A DNA stretch of 19,440 nt from assembly GCA_964584935.1 (NCBI GenBank), contig CAZPBN010000030.1, positions 1 through 19,440 of the forward strand. The letters are read 5' to 3'. Position 1 is the first letter of the stretch; every line of letters begins with the position of its first letter. The position numbers were made by a program, and so were the translations under genes. Shown here in pieces: positions 15,270 through 19,440 of the stretch. This stretch comes from CAZPBN01 sp964584935 (GTDB lineage Bacteria; Acidobacteriota; Aminicenantia; Aminicenantales; Aminicenantaceae). The notes beneath the pieces were generated by a model, which was not told the origin of the DNA, ran no database searches, and was given only the letters and a program-made list of their open reading frames with translations.

Positions 15270-16103
15270 ATGAAAATAAAACCGATATTTGCTGTTTGCT
15301 TAATCATATTATCAATCTCTACTTCTTATGCTCAACATCAATATCCATGGAAAACAAACTATGATATAAATCAATCGATGCAGAATAAAATAAATACACC
15401 AGAAGGGTTTGAAAGAATACACACTGAATCGGGGTCTTTTGAAGAATGGTTGAGATATCTTCCCTTGAAAAATTCGAACAATGTCTTATTGTATGATGGA
15501 TCTCCCAAGGCGAATCAAAACGCCCACTTTTCAGTCATAGATATGGATATTGGAACCGAAAATCTTCAACAATGTGCTGATGTCATCATCCGGTTGAGAG
15601 CCGAATATTTTTATTTAAAAGAGAGATTTGATTTGATTGGATTTGACTTAACAAATGGAGAAAAGGTTGCCTTCTGCAAATGGATCGAAGGATACCGGCC
15701 CACAATTAAATCCAATAGAATCAGATGGAAAAAAATCGGGACTGAAAATACCTCATATAACAATTTTAGAAAATATTTAAAGTTTATATTCATGTATGCA
15801 GGTACTCATTCATTGAGTCAAGAGTTAAAAGGTGTCAAAGATATATCCGACATGAAAATTGGAGACGTTTTTATCCAGGAAGGATTTCCAGGACATGCTG
15901 TCATTGTGGTTGATATGGCGAAACACATACATTCCGGGGAAAAGTTATTTTTATTAGCTCAGAGTTTTATGCCAGCTCAGGAATGTCACATATTGAAAAA
16001 TCTAAGTGATGAAAGATTAAGCCCCTGGTATGAAGTCAATTTCGGAGATTCATTATCCCTGCCTGAATGGACTTTTCAGAAAAGCGATCTCAAGAGATTT
16101 TGA
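15270..16103 (+). CDS. secreted DUF4846 family protein
   Basis: From the ATG at 15270 this is a 277-residue protein with a signal peptide (MKIKPIFAVCLIILSISTSYA, cleavage after about residue 21). It matches the DUF4846 pattern in order: PEGFERI, SFEEWLRYLPLK, VLLYDGSPK, DIGTENLQQCADVIIRLRAEY, FMYAGTHSLSQEL, IGDVFIQEGFPGHAVIVVD and LLAQSFMPAQECHIL near the end. The conserved Cys, Asp and His residues in LQQCAD, GDVF and GHAV suggest a folded enzyme-like domain, but no reaction is established to my knowledge. The in-frame ATG at 15132 would put about 46 unrelated hydrophobic residues in front of a proper signal peptide, so it was rejected. No strong Shine-Dalgarno is visible. It is convergent with the LolA-like gene. 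Confidence 0.8.
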   Translation: MKIKPIFAVCLIILSISTSYAQHQYPWKTNYDINQSMQNKINTPEGFERIHTESGSFEEWLRYLPLKNSNNVLLYDGSPKANQNAHFSVIDMDIGTENLQQCADVIIRLRAEYFYLKERFDLIGFDLTNGEKVAFCKWIEGYRPTIKSNRIRWKKIGTENTSYNNFRKYLKFIFMYAGTHSLSQELKGVKDISDMKIGDVFIQEGFPGHAVIVVDMAKHIHSGEKLFLLAQSFMPAQECHILKNLSDERLSPWYEVNFGDSLSLPEWTFQKSDLKRF

Positions 16104-16124
16104 TATCATCATGAAATGAAATTA

Positions 16125-16883
16125 TTATCTTCTCAGCGAGGCTTTAGAGAAGATATAATCCGGAATGTCCGCATTGAATTCAATGGAAAGAATAATGAAC
16201 TCGGTTCCTTTTCCTTTTTTTAGAACATCCTTGAAGGTCATTTTTTTCGCTATCCAGCGGTTCTGAACCTGCATGACTTCCTCGATTTCCGTGGTTTTTA
16301 AAAGAGTTCCGCTTTTGGCATATCTTTCTTCTTTGAGAAGAACAAACCGTTCCTGATCCACCCAGACTTTTCTTGAATGATAAGCCACTTCCGTGTTCTC
16401 TTTGGCTATCAATTCAATCACCCAAGCCGGTCTTCCCAGATATGTTTCTTTGCCCGTAACTTCAGCATCATAGATATTCTGCAGTTTGGGATCTTCCATC
16501 ATGTCTTCATAGGAAAGGTCAGATCCCATAACCGACTGCTGGAGCATATGACCGGAAATTCGGATGACTCTGTCTGTGGAGGGTGTGTAGATCCACAGCT
16601 GATCACTCAATTTGAGCATTTTGGTTCCTTTTTCCCGGGCAGGCGCCAGATACTCAGTGAATGATTTCTCCCTTCCCTGAATCCATGACTTTGATTTGAT
16701 TGTGCGGCTTCCCCTTCTTCCGTGAACGATCATCTCTGAAGTGACGATTTTGTTATCAGAGCCAATGTTTTCGTCAACTTTTTCAAGGATCTGGTTTCCG
16801 GTTAATTCTTGGGTTGATGAATAAGAGGCGAATACCAATAAGGATATGGATGTAACCCAAATTTTCAAAACGTTTTTTTTCAT
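16125..16883 (-). CDS. LolA-like periplasmic outer-membrane lipoprotein-sorting protein
   Basis: This 252-residue protein has a signal peptide (about 1-24) and the fold signature of LolA-like 'outer membrane lipoprotein-sorting' proteins: QILEKVDENIGSDNKIVTSEM, GRRGSRTIKSKSWIQG, APAREKGTKMLKLSDQLWIYTPSTDRVIRISGH, then MGSDLSYEDMMEDP and KVWVDQERFVLLKEERY. Such proteins probably form a half-barrel that carries a lipid or lipoprotein across the periplasm. It is the last gene of the minus-strand operon; its start overlaps the stop of the upstream permease gene by ATGA. That link makes it the likely periplasmic acceptor for the permease complex. It is longer than true LolA and has a different sequence style, so the cargo need not be lipoprotein. 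Confidence 0.85.
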   Translation of the reverse strand: MKKNVLKIWVTSISLLVFASYSSTQELTGNQILEKVDENIGSDNKIVTSEMIVHGRRGSRTIKSKSWIQGREKSFTEYLAPAREKGTKMLKLSDQLWIYTPSTDRVIRISGHMLQQSVMGSDLSYEDMMEDPKLQNIYDAEVTGKETYLGRPAWVIELIAKENTEVAYHSRKVWVDQERFVLLKEERYAKSGTLLKTTEIEEVMQVQNRWIAKKMTFKDVLKKGKGTEFIILSIEFNADIPDYIFSKASLRR

Positions 16884-18154
16884 GTCTCAAGCTCCTTAGT
16901 TAATTGTGAGGGCTGTCTTCTGTATATACCGATTCCGGATATAGTTGCTCCTAGGAAAGTGGCACCTAAACCAGGAATAAAACCAATGAAATAACTCCCG
17001 ATTGTAACCTTTGCCCGCATAACCTCTGAAAACATAATTGAGGCATTTTTCATCATACCACTTATATCGATTCCCTTTACTTCAAGGTAATAAGACAGCG
17101 CCAGTCCCACCGCTGTCCCGATGACGGTCCCGATACATCCGATCATCATGGATTCAGCCAGCATAGAGCGGTACAAATGGCCTTTCTTTTCCCCTATAGC
17201 CAGTCGTATACCTATTTCTCCGTATCTTCTGAGATTTCCCATTAAGCCGGCGTTCCAGAGGACAATGGACATGGCAACAATAAAAATAAATACAAGCACT
17301 CCTGAGAAGTAGGATATCATATCAAGATATTCAGCGATTCCAGGTTCATCTCTAAGCGTGCTCATCACAGGAGCAAATTCATCTTCCACATCTCTGTATT
17401 TATCATTGAATGATGATTTGATTTCATTCACTTCCTCTTCTCTATGAACACCATCTTTTAAAAATCCGAGAATCTCTCCTGCAGCATCCTCCATGTTAAG
17501 GGTGTATTGTATATCCGTGATATCGGCAATCATGGAACCGCGATCCATGGCAGTGATTCCAAAGCGAACAGTTCCCGCGACTTCAAAATTGGCTGTTGCC
17601 ATACTTCCATACATGGTGGAGCTCAAAAGAGTGGCGGTTTCTCCGGGCTGAACACCAAGACGGCGGGCAAACTGTTCACTGATAAGAATTTCACCGGATT
17701 TTTCAGGTATGCGGCCTCGAACGATGGATTCTTTCAAGTTGAGAATTTCCTTTTCAGGACTTGTTTTGGAAAAGATATCCACAGCCACCCCCGAAACAGG
17801 CCCCTGAGTTTTCGTTTCCCCTTTTTCATCGGGAATGTCAAGTAGCCCTCCAAAGCGGATTCTTGGTGTCCAGGTCATTTGAGGATAGTTTTTTTCTAAA
17901 CGGTTTATAAAATCATTGACGCCGATATAGGCAAGGTCATTGGGTATGGATTCAGATTCTTCCAGGTAGGCACGGGACATAACATTGACATGACCTGATT
18001 TAAAATTGGCAGTGGAATCGACAAAATTGATTTCAGCCCCTTTTATCCAGCTGTGCATAAACACAGCTAACATAACGCCTAAGACCACGATCAGAATAGG
18101 GAAGAGGCTTCTTGACCGGTCTCTTAGTATTCCTTTGATTAAAAATTTAATCAT
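16880..18154 (-). CDS. FtsX/MacB-like ABC permease 2 (LolC/E type)
   Basis: This 424-residue permease has the MacB/LolCE layout: TM1 (about 17-37), a large periplasmic domain (about 40-275), then three TMs (about 280-302, 332-357, 385-410). The cytoplasmic loop RRYGEIGIRLAIGEKKGHLYRSMLAESMM (about 309-337) contains the usual coupling-helix pattern seen in the FtsX family. The periplasmic part includes GRIPEKSGEILISEQFARRLGV, a standard element of MacB-type domains. The start overlaps the preceding permease by ATGA. It is expected to form a heterodimer with that protein and the ATPase encoded at the window edge. Confidence 0.87.
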   Translation of the reverse strand: MIKFLIKGILRDRSRSLFPILIVVLGVMLAVFMHSWIKGAEINFVDSTANFKSGHVNVMSRAYLEESESIPNDLAYIGVNDFINRLEKNYPQMTWTPRIRFGGLLDIPDEKGETKTQGPVSGVAVDIFSKTSPEKEILNLKESIVRGRIPEKSGEILISEQFARRLGVQPGETATLLSSTMYGSMATANFEVAGTVRFGITAMDRGSMIADITDIQYTLNMEDAAGEILGFLKDGVHREEEVNEIKSSFNDKYRDVEDEFAPVMSTLRDEPGIAEYLDMISYFSGVLVFIFIVAMSIVLWNAGLMGNLRRYGEIGIRLAIGEKKGHLYRSMLAESMMIGCIGTVIGTAVGLALSYYLEVKGIDISGMMKNASIMFSEVMRAKVTIGSYFIGFIPGLGATFLGATISGIGIYRRQPSQLTKELET

Positions 18155-19320
18155 GACATTTTTCCTCTCAAAGCATCTGTGGGCTTTAATTTTGATATTT
18201 TACGTGTGGGTAAAAAGCTCACGATGGTTGTAACCAAAAGAACCAGGATTGCCGTTCCTATAACCAAGCCCGCACTGTAAGTGGGAAAAAGCTTTTCACC
18301 GATGGCAATTCCAAAACCTTCCGTTGCCTCAGGAAGAGTCCATCCTGTCTTTGCGAACCAGGTTAGAAATGGGATTCCATATATGGCTGCCACAATAGCC
18401 GCTAAAACACCATGCAGGGCTCCTTCCAGAGTGAAGAGTTTGATTACCTTGCCGCGAGTGAAACCTAATGCCATAAGAGTTCCCATTTCTTTACGCCGCC
18501 TGAAGATAGAAAGCACCTGGGTATCAAAAATAGCAAGCATAGCGAGAGCCAGAAGGATGAAATAAATGATCGAAGCTCCCGCCGTTTTTGTTTGAACTAT
18601 TTCCTTTAAGTCACTGAGTAAAAAACTTAAATTTTTAAAATCCCAGCCTGTTATATTTTCGGAAGGCTTGTAATCTTTTTCCGTAACAATCAGAGTTGCC
18701 TTATTTTGCATTTGGGAATAATTTTGTATTTTATCCAAAGGAACCCAGATCTGTCCTGTATCTATAGTGGGAACAATGGTATTCATAATCTGGACCACTT
18801 TGGCGTTTTTTGCATCAAAAGTGCCGTTTTCATCCCGCCATCGGACTGTGAAATAATCTCCTGCTTTTAAGCCTGAATTTTCAGACATTCGATTTCCAAT
18901 AAGAACCGGCAATTCTTCCTCACTTTTAAGAGAATCTGACGGAATGGTGAGTATCTCCTGGGAAGGTTCAATTCCTTTGATGAGGACAGACTGGAACCGG
19001 CCTTGAGGATATATGGTGCCTTGTAATATGAGAATGGGAGTGGCATGTCCTTGATCAATTATTTTTTGAATGGAAGGTGCAATGGTTCCATGGGCTTCCG
19101 GGAGGGATAAGGGATCATAAGGGTCATATTGATTATGCCAGTATTGGCCGCCCCCGTATTCTGCATCCGCTGCTTCACGGTAGACCTGTCTGTTCATTCC
19201 CTCATAAAAACCCTGTGTCCATATAATGACCACAAAGGAAAATGAGAGAACGATGACGTTGAGCCAGGTTCTTAATCCGGCTCCCAATAAATTTTTTATA
19301 GCAAGTTTGAGAACAATCAT
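18151..19320 (-). CDS. FtsX/MacB-like ABC permease 1 (LolC/E type)
   Basis: This 389-residue protein has the same architecture as its downstream partner: TM1 near residues 19-37 (TWLNVIVLSFSFVVIIW), a periplasmic domain, then TMs around ASIIYFILLALAMLAIF, LHGVLAAIVAAIYGIPFL and GLVIGTAILVLLVTTIV. The coupling loop reads RRRKEMGTLMALGFTRGKVIKLFTLEG, a clear FtsX-family signature. It ends in PTRKISKLKPTDALRGK, the typical cytoplasmic tail. The gene starts two bases after the ATPase stop. The second permease differs enough that the pair should be a LolC/LolE-like heterodimer rather than a homodimer. Confidence 0.87.
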   Translation of the reverse strand: MIVLKLAIKNLLGAGLRTWLNVIVLSFSFVVIIWTQGFYEGMNRQVYREAADAEYGGGQYWHNQYDPYDPLSLPEAHGTIAPSIQKIIDQGHATPILILQGTIYPQGRFQSVLIKGIEPSQEILTIPSDSLKSEEELPVLIGNRMSENSGLKAGDYFTVRWRDENGTFDAKNAKVVQIMNTIVPTIDTGQIWVPLDKIQNYSQMQNKATLIVTEKDYKPSENITGWDFKNLSFLLSDLKEIVQTKTAGASIIYFILLALAMLAIFDTQVLSIFRRRKEMGTLMALGFTRGKVIKLFTLEGALHGVLAAIVAAIYGIPFLTWFAKTGWTLPEATEGFGIAIGEKLFPTYSAGLVIGTAILVLLVTTIVSFLPTRKISKLKPTDALRGKMS

Positions 19321-19322
19321 GA

Positions 19323-19440
19323 TTATTTCTCCGGATTTAAGTTGTTGTTCATTTTTTCGTCTTTTGCAACTTTTCCATCAAAAAGAGTTATTCGTCGTCT
19401 GACATACTTGATCACTTTTTCATCATGAGTGGCAAAAATA
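19323..19440 (-). CDS. LolD/MacB-type ABC ATPase, C-terminal fragment
   Basis: The minus strand is open from the window edge to a TAA at 19323-19325 and reads IFATHDEKVIKYVRRR followed by ITLFDGKVAKDEK. ATHDEKV is the H-loop region of ABC ATPases of the LolD/MacB/FtsE type, and the segment ends with the usual LFDGK strand. Only 38 residues lie in the window, so the Walker motifs cannot be checked. It is the first known gene of the export operon and supplies the energy-coupling subunit for the two permeases. Confidence 0.8.
   Translation of the reverse strand, partial: IFATHDEKVIKYVRRRITLFDGKVAKDEKMNNNLNPEK

Overview
The window is AT-rich and protein-dense. Lipoproteins, a Tat-type signal, a LolCDE/MacB-like export operon and a LolA-like periplasmic protein point to a Gram-negative (double-membrane) bacterium. 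The gene mix (D-aminoacylase-type lipoprotein, Asp-box/sortilin-like protein, DUF4846, REP-associated tyrosine transposase) would suit an uncultured Acidobacteriota/Aminicenantes-like lineage. That placement is inference only; no rRNA or marker gene is present.

Layout. (1) 224-3660, +: a tightly packed operon of a secreted N-acyl-D-amino-acid deacylase, an alpha/beta hydrolase and an M23 metallopeptidase, possibly concerned with cell-wall or D-amino-acid turnover. (2) 3661-3951: an intergenic region with three blocks of four degenerate heptamers each, followed by a near-consensus sigma-70 promoter. (3) 3952-5559, +: a cofactor-independent phosphoglycerate mutase whose domain order is circularly permuted. 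The chain starts in the middle of the normal enzyme, runs to the normal C-terminus (MTGKSL), crosses a short linker and continues from the normal N-terminal metal motif (LDGWG) to the GEG segment where the normal chain would have gone on. This is the standout observation. (4) 5611-9128, +: two ATPase-permease pairs of an ABC-2-type exporter with overlapping or nearly touching genes. (5) 9143-10162, -: a lipoprotein with a Glu/Thr repeat tail. (6) 10326-12063, +: a nitroreductase-family flavoprotein and an MFS transporter.

(7) 12151-14012, +: a decayed Asp-box (BNR) beta-propeller gene, frameshifted by a 2-nt expansion in a CT repeat and cut off at its 3' end. It abuts (8) 14017-15102, an element bounded by 12-bp perfect inverted repeats that carries a Y1 (HUH) transposase of the REP-associated type. 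(9) 15270-16103, +: a secreted DUF4846 protein. (10) 19440-16125, -: an operon of an ABC ATPase (only its C-terminus is in the window), two FtsX/MacB-type permeases and a LolA-like periplasmic protein, joined by short overlaps; this looks like a lipoprotein or lipid export system.

The permuted mutase keeps all metal-binding residues but lacks both Asp residues of the usual DGRD loop, so its chemistry may differ from glycolytic iPGM. The other regions are mostly recognisable families in ordinary operons.
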